This document shows, in pieces, positions 12,394 through 28,679 of a DNA stretch of 64,000 nt (position 1 is the first letter of the stretch; every line of letters starts with the position of its first letter). The notes beneath the pieces are model-generated. The model was given only the letters and a program-made list of their open reading frames with translations, ran no database searches and was not told the origin of the DNA. The translations under genes were made by a program, and so were the position numbers. Source of the stretch: Procambarus clarkii (lineage: Eukaryota; Arthropoda; Malacostraca; Decapoda; Cambaridae); assembly GCF_040958095.1 (NCBI RefSeq), contig NC_091228.1:9498340-9562339 (forward strand), given 5' to 3'.

Positions 12394-12744
12394 CTCCTAC
12401 TCCTTCTAACACCCCCTTTCTATCTCTCTCCCTTATTCTTTCTCTTCCTCCCCCTCTCTCTCACTCATTTGCTCAAATGCTCTCTTGTTTCTCAAATTCA
12501 AATCTTAATGCTCCCATTCTCTCACCCTCACTCTCATTCACTTAGGTTTTCTTTTTTCTCAAATTCAAGTCTTAGTGCTCCCATGCTCTTCCTCCCCCCC
12601 ACCCCCTCTCTTACTCTTTTCTCCTCTTTTTATGCTCTCAGTCCCTTGCTCTCTTGTTTTTTCTCAATTTCAAGTCTTAGTAGATCTGATTCTTTACTAT
12701 TGTAATTTTATTATTACTAAGATAAAGAATGAACCTATATGTGA
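12394..12744. other. Spacer of the giant inverted repeat
   Basis: About 350 bases of strongly pyrimidine-rich DNA (CTCTCTCCC, TTCTTTCTC) between the two arms. It contains about three diverged copies of a unit with TTTCTCAAATTCAAGTCTTA and GTGCTCCCAT, near 12490, 12558 and 12660. No open frame with recognisable content. This is the only part of the element not present twice in opposite orientation. Confidence 0.8.
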
Positions 12745-17988
<5,244 letters not shown>

Positions 17989-18612
17989 TCACGGTAACAC
18001 TGAGGTACTCACAGTAACACTGAGGTACTCACGGTAACACTGAGGTACTCACAGTAACACTGAGGTACTCACGGTAACACTGAGGTACTCACAGTAACAC
18101 TGAGGTACTCACAGTAACACTGAGGTACTCACAGTAACACTGAGGTACTCACAGTAACACTGAGGTACTCACCGTAACACTGAGGTACTCACAGTAACAC
18201 TGAGGTACTCACAGTAACACTGAGGTACTCACCGTAACACTGAGGTACTCACCGTAACACTGAGGTACTCACAGTAACACTGAGGTACTCACAGTAACAC
18301 TGAGGTACTCACAGTAACACTGAGGTACTCACGGTAACACTGAGGTACTCACAGTAACACTGAGGTACTCACAGTAACACTGAGGTACTCACGGTAACAC
18401 TGAGGTACTCACAGTAACACTGAGGTACTCACCGTAACACTGAGGTACTCACAGTAACACTGAGGTACTCACAGTAACATTGAGGTACTCAGCGTGACAC
18501 TGAGGTACTCACAGTAACACTGAGGTACTCACAGTAACACTGAGGTACTCACGGTAACACTGAGGTACTCACAGTAACACTGAGGTACTCACCGTAACAC
18601 TGAGGTACTCAC
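17989..18612. repeat. 20-bp minisatellite, block 3, abutting the exon
   Basis: About 31 copies of the 20-bp unit, running directly into the 5' splice site of the exon at 18613-18709. The junction reads on the minus strand GTCACG|GTGAGTACCTCAG, and a typical unit reads GTTACGGTGAGTACCTCAG. The unit therefore includes a near copy of the last exon bases as well as the donor. Confidence 0.97.
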
Positions 18613-18709
18613 CGTGACGTTGTTGGTGACGTCCACCTTGCACTTCCTTCTGTGGTTGGTGTCCAGAGTCAGTGACAGGTTGCCCTTAACCGGTTGTCCG
18701 AAGGTGTAG
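18613..18709 (-). CDS. Alpha-2-macroglobulin/TEP-family exon (start of MG3)
   Basis: A 97-bp minus-strand exon after an acceptor ending GTTTACAG. The first base completes a split codon, then 32 codons follow, including YTFGQPVKGNLSLTL and CKVDVTNNVT, ending in phase 0 at a strong GTGAGT donor. YT(Y/F)G+PV.G is the hallmark opening of macroglobulin domain 3 in alpha-2-macroglobulins and TEPs. The next exon in transcription order is at 2456-2671, giving an intron of 15,941 bases. The preceding exon must lie beyond 18710, but none is seen in the rest of the window. The gene therefore spans far more than this window. Confidence 0.85.
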
Positions 18710-18730
18710 CTGTAAACAACCATGACAGGT

Positions 18731-19003
18731 TAGACACGCACCAGGAGGCTCTCACGGACACGTGCACAACAGTAAACAGTCACGCACCAGGAGGCTCTCA
18801 CGAACACGTGCACAACAGTAAACAGACACGCACCAGGAGGCTCTCACGGACACGTGCACAACAGTAAACAGACACGCACCAGGAGGCTCTCACGAACACG
18901 TGCACAACAGTAAACAAACACGCACCACGAGGCTCTCACGAACACGTGCACAACAGTAAACAGACACGCACCAGGAGGCTCTCACGGACACGTGCATAGC
19001 GTG
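18731..19003. repeat. 46-bp tandem repeat, six copies
   Basis: Unit beginning CACGCACCAGGAGGCTCTC and ending AACAGTAAACAGA. Copies start at 18735, 18781, 18827, 18873, 18919 and about 18965. Each carries CACGTGC, an E-box-like palindrome. Located in the intron just upstream (in gene sense) of the MG3 exon. Confidence 0.95.
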
Positions 19004-19075
19004 ATGTCGTTTTGCACAGACATCAGTGACCACCATTAGTGCACTACACACATTTCTACCATTTATATATATCCT

Positions 19076-19378
19076 TCAGTATATTCCCTGCAATATACAT
19101 ATACCCAGCAATATATACCTTGCAATATATACCCTGCAATATAGGGTACATACCCTGCACAATATACGTTGCAATAAATATCCTGCAATATATACCCTGC
19201 AATATATACCCTGCAATAAATACCCTGCAATATATACTCTGCAATATATACCCTGCAATAAAGGGTACATACCCTGCAAGAAATACCTTGCAATATATAA
19301 ACCCTTCAAAAGATTCCCTGCAATATATACCCTGCAATATATACTTTGCAATATATATACGCATCAATATATACATTG

Positions 19379-19385
<7 letters not shown>
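19076..19385. repeat. 14-bp tandem array (CAATATATACCCTG)
   Basis: About 20 degenerate copies of a 14-bp unit, with variants TACCTTG, TATCCTG and AAGGGTACATAC. It passes without a break into an (AT)n run. Open frames reading Y-I-A-G-Y-I here are artefacts of the repeat. Confidence 0.95.

Positions 19386-19455
<70 letters not shown>
19386..19455. repeat. (AT)n microsatellite
   Basis: About 70 bases of alternating AT interrupted by AATATATA and TTATATA. It marks the left edge of the Penelope-like element. Confidence 0.95.
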
Positions 19456-19458
<3 letters not shown>

Positions 19459-19608
19459 AAATATGACCGAAAAAGTAAGATTAATAATTCTAACACGAAT
19501 TTTCTCAATCTTTCGTACATTACGCTTCACTGTTGGAGGTAAATCAAAAATCACTTCTCCAAAATTCATTTTTATTTTTAGTCTGACGCGACAAAACAGA
19601 ACGCTTTA

Positions 19609-19941
19609 AAAGAGACTAACGTCGTCTATGCCTTCAAATGCCCACTTGGGGACTGTAAGCTCCAAAAAACCCAGTATATAGGCAAGACAACAACATCTCT
19701 TTCTAGGCGTTTAACGATGCATAAACAACAGGGCTCCATTAAGGAACATATAATCTCTTCCCATAACCAAACCATCGCCAGAGAAATCCTAGTAAACAAC
19801 ACAGAAATCATCGATAGATACAGCGATAGCAGACGGCTTGACGTTTGCGAGCACTACACATCAAGAAGTCAACACCAGCAATCAACTGCCAATTATTGCA
19901 CAACTATATTCTACCCACCTCAAGACTCCGCTCCAATATAG
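19609..19941 (+). pseudogene. GIY-YIG endonuclease domain of a Penelope-like element
   Basis: An uninterrupted frame of 110 codons to the TAG stop at 19939-19941. It begins KETNVVYAFKCPLGDC, continues to QYIGKTTTSLSRRLTMHKQQ (the YIG half of the nuclease motif and the conserved arginines) and GSIKEHIISSH, and ends near QDSAPI. VVYAF takes the place of GIY, and the cysteines of KCPLGDC match the zinc-finger-like segment seen in Neptune-type Penelope elements. In the autonomous element this domain sits at the C-terminus of the reverse transcriptase and nicks target DNA. Upstream the frame enters the inverted flank and soon meets stops, so the reverse transcriptase is missing and no functional start is evident. 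Confidence 0.85.
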
Positions 19942-20069
19942 AAGCATCAAGAAATATGGACCAATAGGCTTTCTACAAACACTTCTATTCAATACCCATT
20001 GTTTCTGTTCTGTCTTGTGTTGATACTTTTAATACCCTATTAATATCCCCTAGTGTTCTGTCTTGTGTT

Positions 20070-20139
20070 AATGCCACATCACCCTTCCCACCTCACTCAA
20101 ATGTAATGCCACATCACCCTTCCCACCTCACTCAAATGT
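20070..20139. repeat. 35-bp direct duplication in the Penelope tail
   Basis: Two adjacent perfect copies of a 35-bp unit starting AATGCCACATCACCC and ending CTCAAATGT, in the untranslated tail between the GIY-YIG stop codon and the ribozyme-like fold. Confidence 0.9.
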
Positions 20140-20189
20140 AGATATAAAATCAGGGAAACGCAAGTTCTAATCAGTTGTGTATTTGTGAA

Positions 20190-20240
20190 GTCTTTGAAAA
20201 TGTAATAAGTTTTACGAAACGCGCCCGTGTCGCGTCAGAC
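20190..20240 (+). ncRNA. Hammerhead-ribozyme-like fold, degenerate core
   Basis: The parts follow type-I hammerhead order. Stem I is GTCT (20190-20193) with AGAC (20237-20240). The first core segment is TTGAAAA where CTGANGA is expected (two mismatches). Stem II is GTAA (20202-20205) with TTAC (20212-20215). The invariant GAAA is at 20216-20219. Stem III is CGCG (20220-20223) with CGCG (20231-20234), and TC at 20235-20236 is the expected cleavage position. Hammerheads are known in Penelope-like elements. The core mismatches suggest this copy is inactive or a variant. The inverted flank begins next to the predicted cleavage site. Confidence 0.5.
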
Positions 20241-20393
20241 TAAAAATAAAAATGAATTTTGGAGAAGTGATTTTTGATTTACCTCCAACAGTGAAGCGTA
20301 ATGTACGAAAGATTGAGAAAATTCGTGTTAGAATTATTAATCTTACTTTTTCGGTCATATTTAATAATATATGTCTACAGGAAAGACTGCTAC

Positions 20394-20397
<4 letters not shown>

Positions 20398-20461
<64 letters not shown>

Positions 20462-20470
20462 TATATATAT
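20398..20470. repeat. (AT)n microsatellite
   Basis: About 73 bases of alternating AT between the Penelope-like fragment and MITE copy 1. Confidence 0.95.
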
Positions 20471-20855
20471 GTCGTACCTAGTAGCCAGAGCGCACTTCTC
20501 AGCCTACTATGCAAGGCCCGATTTGCCTAATAAGCCAAGTTTTCATGAATTAATGTTTATTCGACGACCTAACCTACCTAACCTAACCTAACCTAACTTT
20601 TTTGGCTACCTAACCTAACCTAACCTATAAAGATAGATTAGGTTAGGTTAGGTAGGGTTGGTTAAGTTCGGTCATATATCTACGTTAATTTTATCTCCAA
20701 TAAAAAAAAGTTGACCTCGTACATAATGAAATGGGTAGCTTTATCATTTCATAAGAAAAAAATCTAGAAAATATATTAATTCAGGAAAACTTGGCTTATT
20801 AGGCAAATCGGGCCTTGCATAGTAGGCTGAGAAGTGCGTTCTGGCTACTAGGTAC

Positions 20856-20858
<3 letters not shown>
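20471..20858 (+). mobile_element. GTCGTACC MITE, copy 1
   Basis: A 388-bp non-autonomous DNA element with inverted ends starting GTCGTACCTAGTAGCCAGA and continuing through GCCCGATTTGCCTAATAAGC, about 85 bases at each end. The middle has CCTAACC runs followed by TTAGGTTAGG, a short internal palindrome. No coding capacity. Flanked by (AT)n on both sides, consistent with TA target-site use as in Tc1/mariner-type elements, though the microsatellite hides the duplication. Four more copies are in the window. Confidence 0.9.

Positions 20859-20920
<62 letters not shown>
20859..20920. repeat. (AT)n microsatellite
   Basis: About 62 bases of alternating AT between the MITE and the 5' LTR. It resumes after the 3' LTR at 27851, so the LTR retrotransposon most likely inserted into one (AT)n tract. 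Confidence 0.95.
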
Positions 20921-20923
<3 letters not shown>

Positions 20924-21603
20924 GACGATAATCTCTTTCAAGAGAGATTGAGCCTGCTCTTCCCTACATCATTACGTCGTAAAGTACAAGATATATATAA
21001 AGATACGTCCACCAGTATCGCCAAACGTTTTGCCCAGGAAGCAAATCGTACCATGCACACCCCGACACCTGTTACAGTCGCCGTAACCAGCAAACTGCTT
21101 ATCCTCCGCCTGCCTGTTGCTGATTGGCTGGTGTCTCGCCGCACCTACACTCACCACCACCGAGAGTCGACGTCTGGGAAGCAGCACGCCGTACACGTCA
21201 GAATATCTTTGTGCTCCTTGGAGTTGACATCTCTCGCTAGTAGACTAAGCCTTGGCTTTCGTGTACTAAGGGAGGTGGCAGCTTGAAGCCAGTATTCCAG
21301 CACCGCACATATTAATTTATATTGCATCACTATTTTGCATTCTGGTCTTGGAGTAACTTTTCATTGCCAGTTATTATTCATGTTATTTTGTTTGTTGACC
21401 AGTGTTGAATTTTATGAGATTGCCTTTATTCATATCTTGTTTTCTAGAGTAATTAAAATTTCATTGTTTATATACTTGTGTTTTGTGTGTCTTCCCATAC
21501 CTTACCACAGACGAAAGGACAAACTTTTCTCTTTTTTTTTGTGATGTGACGAGGCCCTGCCCCAGCTTTTGAAACAGCCGAACACCAACGCTTTACCGTC
21601 ACA
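20921..21603 (+). repeat. 5' LTR
   Basis: 683 bases, TG...CA ends. Matches 27160-27850 with scattered substitutions, for example CATTACGTCG against CATTATGTCG and CCAAACG against CCAAACA. Confidence 0.95.
20992..21000 (+). promoter_or_regulatory. Putative TATA box of the LTR promoter
   Basis: TATATAAAG, about 70 bases into the LTR. The 3' LTR has TATATAAAAG at 27234-27243. Position and conservation fit the U3 promoter; activity is not shown. Confidence 0.5.
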
Positions 21604-22495
21604 TTACGTGGGGGCCTGTCCGGAGCTTCTCTCAGGTACTGGTGCCAAATTGTAAATTTGTGGTAAGCGTATTTGGCTTTGGTAAAGTAGCTTTTCACTA
21701 TTTTCAATATTCAATTTTATTTTCATATGGTGCTGTGTGTATTGTGCATTCCGAGAGTAATATGGTGAAGGTGAGACAACTTTGGATTACGTGGTGACTG
21801 TAGGCCTCAGTCATTCTCTTAATTGGTCATCTCTCCTCCGTGTTATTACTCGTGTTTACCATCTTTTGTCCCTAGGATATTTCTCATATTTTCGGCAGAT
21901 CATCATATTGGTACTGTGGTCTGTCCCCGGGTCAAGAGCACCTAATCTTCTGCAATCTGACAGTAGGAGGATAAAGAGGGCCATAGTTCCTCTAGCACGA
22001 ACTTTAGTTGCTGAATTGGGACCTCAGCAGCAGTTCTCGTCACCAGTTGACACCTGCACCCCTACACGTCGGTCAGAGATGATGATATTTACATTGGTAG
22101 GGAATTAGCCTTCTTTTTCAGAGCACAAAAGTTCGCTAATTCTGTAAGTATCATATTAATTCAGTGGGAAAAACTTGCTTATGTCCTATAGAGACTCGGC
22201 AAGGTATGCCTACATTCTTGGACTACCTATTTCACTTTTGAGGCAATTAACTGTTTCATTTGTTTTAGAAACTCAGTTTGCTTGTTTAGTAGGATTTTCT
22301 TGCCCTTATCCTCTTACATTGAGTACCGGGTACAAGATTTCCTGCGACCTTGATTTATTAATCATTTATCATCTTGAAATTAACATTAATTGTTAACGAT
22401 TCCACAGGATAGGTACCAGTTGCCACGTTGTCCTGTTTCTGACATTCACCATATCACACAGTATATTCGTTGTGCATTTATTTGCTAATTTCACC
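21604..22495 (+). other. Retrotransposon leader with candidate primer-binding site
   Basis: About 890 bases between the 5' LTR and gag with no convincing frame. TGGGGGCCTGTCCGG at 21609-21623, five bases after the LTR, is in the right place to pair with a tRNA 3' end (complement of ...CCCCCA). The tRNA is not identified. Confidence 0.5.
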
Positions 22496-23760
22496 ATGTT
22501 TCGTCTCCAAGCTTTCCGTACAGATCCAGCAGGTGAAATAGGGACTTTAAGTCGTGCCAAGAGGACTGAATTACAAACTCTTGCACATGAGTATCAACTA
22601 GAAGTTCCCTACCAAGCCAACAAAAATGAAATACATAACCTGTTACTGGATCATCTCTTAGAGGAAGGTAAGATAGACTCTGAAACTCACGAAACTTACT
22701 TTATTGCAGATAAAACTGATTTGGCACGATGAAACTCAAACTAGAGCTGGCCAAGATCGAACGCGAACAGCAAAGGGAAGCAGCTGCCATGCAAAGAGAA
22801 GCCCTCGAGCAACAAAGGAAGCAGCTGCCATACGAAAGGAAGAAAAGGAACGAGAAGCTGCCTTGAGGAAACAAGAACAAGAACGTGAGATTGCAATACT
22901 CCGTGAGCGGGAACGAATACAGCTTGAAACAAAACAACGCCAATTGGAGATGCAACGCGAACATGACAAACAACAAGCAACTCTGGCTATGGAATGTCGT
23001 CAACGAGAATTCGCGTTGGAAACTACACACCTCGCTCAACGCCAGCAAGATACCGCCAATCTTCCTGTCAGTTTCAATATATCACATGCAAGTAAGTTAA
23101 TGCCACCATTCGTAGAAACAGAAGTTGATGTGTTTTTCACACCTTTGAAACCCTTGCTAATCAACTTATTGGCCTGCCGACCAATGGGCACCCTTCTCAG
23201 AGTACATCTTACAGGTAGAGCTGCAGTTACACTCAGTACTTTGGCGACTGAGAAGACTACCAGACTCTGAAACAAGCAGTGTTGGACGCCTACCTTCTCT
23301 CCACCGAAAGTTATCGAAGGAAATTCCGTGACCACCTGAAGGCAAGTACCACTACCTTTCTCGAATTTGCTAATACCAAAAGGAGATATTTTATGAAATG
23401 GCTGGAAGCAGCACATGTCTCTACTTTGCAGAACTCGTCAACCTCATGCTAGTTGAAGAATTCTTGAGGCGTGTGCCGCCTCCTGTCCGCCTATATTTAG
23501 CAGATAAAGAAGAAACCGACTACCTAAAGTGTGCTAAGTCGGCTGACACTTACAGCCTCATCCATCGGCTGACACCAGAACCATCTTCCAGTAAGAAGTC
23601 GTGGTACAGTTACGAGAAAGTGAGTACCGACAAGCTGGCTCGCAATTGTACTGTAAGTATTGTAGACTCTATGGACATACCATAGATAAATGTGGTAAGT
23701 CTCAATACAAAGGAAATACCGAATCACCTAAACCCAAATAGACTCCTCCTAAGTCCGGTA
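22496..23760 (+). pseudogene. gag: coiled coil, SCAN-like capsid, zinc knuckle
   Basis: The start is chosen at CACCATG, 22496, because the following frame begins MFRLQAFRTDPAGEIGTLSR. The first frame runs to about 22732. A frameshift then leads into a strongly charged coiled-coil stretch (EREAALRKQEQEREIAILRE; to about 23045). Capsid-like sequence follows (SFNISHASKLMPPFVET, later LVNLMLVEEFLRRVPPPVR), resembling the SCAN-like capsid of related retrotransposons. A CX2CX4HX4C zinc knuckle, CKYCRLYGHTIDKC, lies at 23652-23693 in a different frame from the preceding segment. At least three frame changes inactivate it. The product would form the particle and bind RNA. Confidence 0.8.
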
Positions 23761-23849
23761 AGCCTGTGATGAATGTTGGTGTTCATGTTAATGATCTTTC
23801 TCTTTTCAGTAAACACCTGTATACTGGAACTGTCTCTACCAACGGCTCA

Positions 23850-24214
23850 AATCCGGGGGACGTTTCAAACTGAAGATCTTGAGGGACACAGCGGCTCTTC
23901 AATCGATTATTTTGAAATCAGCTGTGCCCAATATCGCCTACACCGGAGAAACTGTCTTCATCACTGACCTCACTGCTACCACTCCTTATCCTCTCGCCAG
24001 AGTCCACCTGGATTGTCCCTTCGTGACCGGAGAAGTCCAAGTCGCCATCAGGGAAAAGCCTTTTCCCATGCCTGGAGTGCAACTTCTCCTGGGCAACGAC
24101 TTGGCAGAAGACCTGCAACCGACCAACCTGATCGTCATGGACAAACCCCAGGTGTGTACCTCTGTAATGGATAATCCCATCTTTGAGTATGTTCCAGCAA
24201 AGGTTCAAGAGTGA
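23850..24214 (+). pseudogene. Retropepsin-like protease
   Basis: The aspartic protease domain of the pol polyprotein. The active-site region reads ILRDTAALQSIIL, where the family has DTGA; the catalytic aspartate is kept but glycine is replaced by alanine (GCG in place of the expected GGN). The C-terminal landmark VQLLLGNDLAEDLQP matches the family's ILG-D-L segment. The frame continues to a stop at 24214, before the integrase frame. The upstream end is taken where the frame becomes protease-like. The altered active site suggests loss of function. Confidence 0.75.
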
Positions 24215-24334
24215 TGAAGTTTCTCCTCCGGTTTTAGTGACCACCCGTGCAAAGCTGCACGACCACAGCCAGCTGACTCTACTGCTACCGCTGTCCCTCA
24301 AGACCCTCAGAAACTACCCCCGAATCTGACCAAG

Positions 24335-25590
24335 TTGGAGTTCCGTAAGTTACAGAGGGAAGATCTTACCTTGACACCATTATTTTTCCAGGCTGAGACT
24401 CAACCTGACAGTATTCCTGGGTTCTTCCTAGAGAACGAGTTGCTCTACCGCAGATATAGACCCAGTAAACTGAAGGAGGAGGACGATTGGGCCAACGTCG
24501 AACAACTAGTGATTCCTGCCAGCCTGCGGCCCACTATTCTACACCTGGCCCACGGAGCACTCTCCCACTACGGATTTAACAAGACCTACCATGGAATCCG
24601 TCAAGACTACTACTGGCCAGGTATGGTAAATAGCGTCAAACAGTACGTCAAACAGTGTCATACATGTCAGATGGCAGGTAAACCGAACATCTCTATTCCC
24701 AGAGCACCACTGACTCCCATACAGGTGCCTGCGGAACCTTTCCACAGACTTATTATAGACTGTGTTGGTCCTTTACCTCGGACCAGTTCAGGTAACGCCT
24801 ATATCTTAACCATCCTGTGTCCTACACCAGATTCCCCATAGCAGTTCCAGTAAAGAATTACGGCTGCTACGGTTGTGAAACACTTATTGAAGATCTTCAC
24901 CCAGTATGGATTTCCAAGGGAGGTTCAGAGCGACTGTGGCACCAACTTCACCAGTGATTCTTCAAGAGGACACTGGAAGAGTTCAACATCAAACAGGTAT
25001 TGTCCAGCCCCTATCATCCTGCTTCACAGGGTTCTCTTGAGCGTAGTCATCAGACTATTAAAGCACTCCTGAAGAAGTTTTGTAATGAAACCTCTAAGGA
25101 TTGGGATAAGCAAATTGACCTGATAATGTGTATCTTTAGAAGTCTCCCAATGAGTCCCTAGGAGTACCTCCTTATGAGATGCTCTACGGACGTAAGTGCC
25201 GTACTCCTCTCAAAGCTTTCAAAGACTCTCTACGTGATGCCACCTTCAGTGAGCATCAGAATGTGCCCCAGTTTCTTCAAAACCTACAACACATTCTAGA
25301 GAGGGTCCACAGTTTTGCCCAAGATAATCTATTGAAAGCACAGGAGAGGATGAAGACTCATTACGACCAGACCAGCAAAGTAAGGAAATTTAAACCGGGA
25401 GACTTCGTACTTGCTTATTTCCCTATCCCAGGTTCTCCTTTACAAAACAGGTTTTCAGGACCTACCGCATCAAGGAGTGCAGAAACAACCACAACTACGT
25501 TCTAGAGACTCCAGATAGGCGGCGGAAGACCCAGTTGTGCCACGTCAACCTCCTGAAGCTATATAACGGTACTCCTCCCACTGTCATGAT
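24335..25590 (+). pseudogene. Integrase (HHCC, DD35E, GPY/F)
   Basis: An N-terminal extension (LYRRYRPSKL) is followed by the zinc-binding HHCC region: HLAHGALSHYGFNKTYH, then CHTCQMAGK. The catalytic core follows: first aspartate in LIIDCVGPLP, second in QSDCGTNFTS, glutamate in SLERSHQ, with 35 residues between the last two once a frameshift near 24955 is allowed for. YGRKCRTPL and a GPY/F module (GPYRIKECRNN, near 25457) complete the C-terminus, ending HVNLLKLY. Frameshifts lie near 24820, 24955, 25150 and 25470. It inserts element cDNA into the host genome. Its place upstream of reverse transcriptase defines the Gmr1-type arrangement. Confidence 0.9.
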
Positions 25591-25689
25591 ATTACTCTTC
25601 CTTTAAAGAGCCATACATCCACAGTGAGACCTTCCCTGCTTCTCCTCCCGAAAGCACTGACAAGGAGTCGGCGCTTTCCAATTCGGAAA

Positions 25690-26412
25690 TCCTAACTGAT
25701 CTTCCCAATTATTTTCAGGACAATCATAGTGCACCTCTCATCAAGATCTTCAAAGAACATCAGGAGTTGTTCCGAGATGATCCCCAAGAGTGTAATGTTA
25801 CCCAGCACGACATCCAACTGCTCCCTGACACCCGGCCGATTCGTCAACCCTTCTACCGAATCAGCCCTAGCAAGAAGGAAGTCATGCGTGCTGAGGTGCA
25901 GTACCTCTTGGATCATGGACTGGCTACACCTTGTGAGTCCCCCTGGGCCTCACCCTGTATCTTGGTGCCAAAACCCCAAGGTAAGGTGAGACTGTGTACG
26001 GATTACCGTAAATTAAATAATGTGACTGTCAAGGATGCATACCCCTTGCCAAGGATAGATGACATTCTTGACGACATTGGTAATGCCCAGTACTTGTCCC
26101 AAGTGGACTTGCTTAAGGGATATTACCAAGTGTGTCTAACAGAGCGAGCCAAAGAAATATCTGCCTTTATCACTCCCTTTGGACTTTTCAGATATGAACG
26201 CCTTCCTTTCGGACTATGTAATGCCCCGGCCACCTTTCAGAGAGCTGTCAACCGCGTCATCCAGGGCTTGGATAACACCTACGCCTATTTGGATGATATC
26301 GTCGTAGCATCCAACACCTGGAGCGAACATCTGCTCCAGCTGCAACGACTGTTCGCCAAGCTCCTGACAGCGGCCTCACCATCAACCTGGCAAGTCCACC
26401 TTTGCCAAAGGT
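25690..26412 (+). pseudogene. Reverse transcriptase (Ty3/gypsy type)
   Basis: An intact frame over most of the domain (25767-26412). Landmarks in order: IRQPFYRISPSKKEVM, SPWASPCILVPKPQGKVRLC, DYRKLNNVT, AYPLPRIDDIL, the first catalytic aspartate in LSQVDLLKGYYQV, FGLFRYERLPFGLCNAP, and the catalytic YLDD in NTYAYLDDIVVA. This is the standard Ty3/gypsy series. A frameshift near 26385 separates it from the connection domain, where the expected FAKGKVRYLGHVIG appears in the next frame. Catalytic residues look intact, so the break is recent. Confidence 0.93.
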
Positions 26413-27159
26413 AAAGTGCGTTATCTGGGTCATGTAATTGGGAGTGGAAGCCTAGCTCCGTTAGACACACACACTCAAGCCATCCAGCATTATCCACAGC
26501 CTACCACCAGGAAGCAGCTCCTGCGCTTCCTTGGTCTTGCCTCCTACTACCGTAGGTTTGTGAGAAATTTTAGTACAGTAGCCACACCATTAATCACTTT
26601 AACCAGTCCCAAGCAACGGTATAATTGGACCATGCAGCAAACCGTTGCTTTCGAACAACTCAAATTCCTCCTCTGTTCTAATCCCATTCTCGCCTGCCAG
26701 ATATCACCAAGCTTTTCGTCCTTCATGTCGACGCCAGTGGTACCGGCATCGGTGGTGCCCTGATGCAGCAACGAGGCGAGGAGGTTCTACCTGTCAGCTA
26801 CTACAGCTACAAGTTGAAACCCCACCAGAGGAACTACAGCACTATTGAAAAGGAGCTACTCTCCATCGTCCTGAATCTCCAGCACTTTGCTCCATACCGA
26901 CAAGGTGCTAGGTCTACCACCATCTTCTCAGACCACAATCCTCTCCGCTTCTTACATCAAGCCCAATTCCATAACCAACGTCTTCTACGATGGGCTTTAT
27001 ATCTGCAAGATTTCAACCTGGAGATCCGCTATATCAAGGGTTCTGACAACATCATAGCCGACGCCCTCTCCAGAGTCTATGAAGTAGAAGCAACTCCAAC
27101 TATCACTCCACCACATGAAGACGTAACTTCTTCCAGAACCGCAGGTTTCGGGGGAGAGT

Positions 27160-27164
<5 letters not shown>
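26413..27164 (+). pseudogene. Connection domain and RNase H
   Basis: It begins with VRYLGHVIG and FLGLASYYRRFVRNFS (connection). RNase H follows: VDASGTGIGGAL with the first catalytic aspartate, IEKELLSIV with the glutamate, and FSDHNPLRFL with the next aspartate, ending NIIADALSRV. A frameshift near 26697 splits it. RNase H degrades the RNA strand during reverse transcription. The frame ends at TGA 27162-27164, inside the first bases of the 3' LTR, and no integrase follows, confirming that integrase is not C-terminal. Confidence 0.9.
27148..27159 (+). promoter_or_regulatory. Polypurine tract
   Basis: CGGGGGAGAGT directly before the 3' LTR (TGTGACG at 27160), the expected plus-strand primer for reverse transcription. 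Confidence 0.7.
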
Positions 27165-28626
<1,462 letters not shown>

Positions 28627-28679
28627 TACACTTTATTATGCAAGGTTATACAGTTACATATCTGATTTAATACAAAAAA

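Larger units (their letters stand above)
19456..20371 (+). mobile_element. Penelope-like element 3' fragment with inverted flanks
   Basis: A 916-bp unit whose first about 137 bases (19456-19592) and last about 142 bases (20230-20371) are near-perfect inverted copies, from TTTTCGGTCATATTTAATA to GTCGCGTCAGAC. Between them are a GIY-YIG frame and an untranslated tail. Penelope-like elements characteristically have terminal pseudo-LTRs that may be inverted, encode reverse transcriptase plus GIY-YIG endonuclease, and carry hammerhead ribozymes. The reverse transcriptase is absent here. (AT)n lies on both sides. Confidence 0.75.

Noticed and set aside
22701..23048. Minus-strand frames opposite the retrotransposon gag
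   Set aside because: Shadows of the coiled-coil coding strand; no family resemblance.
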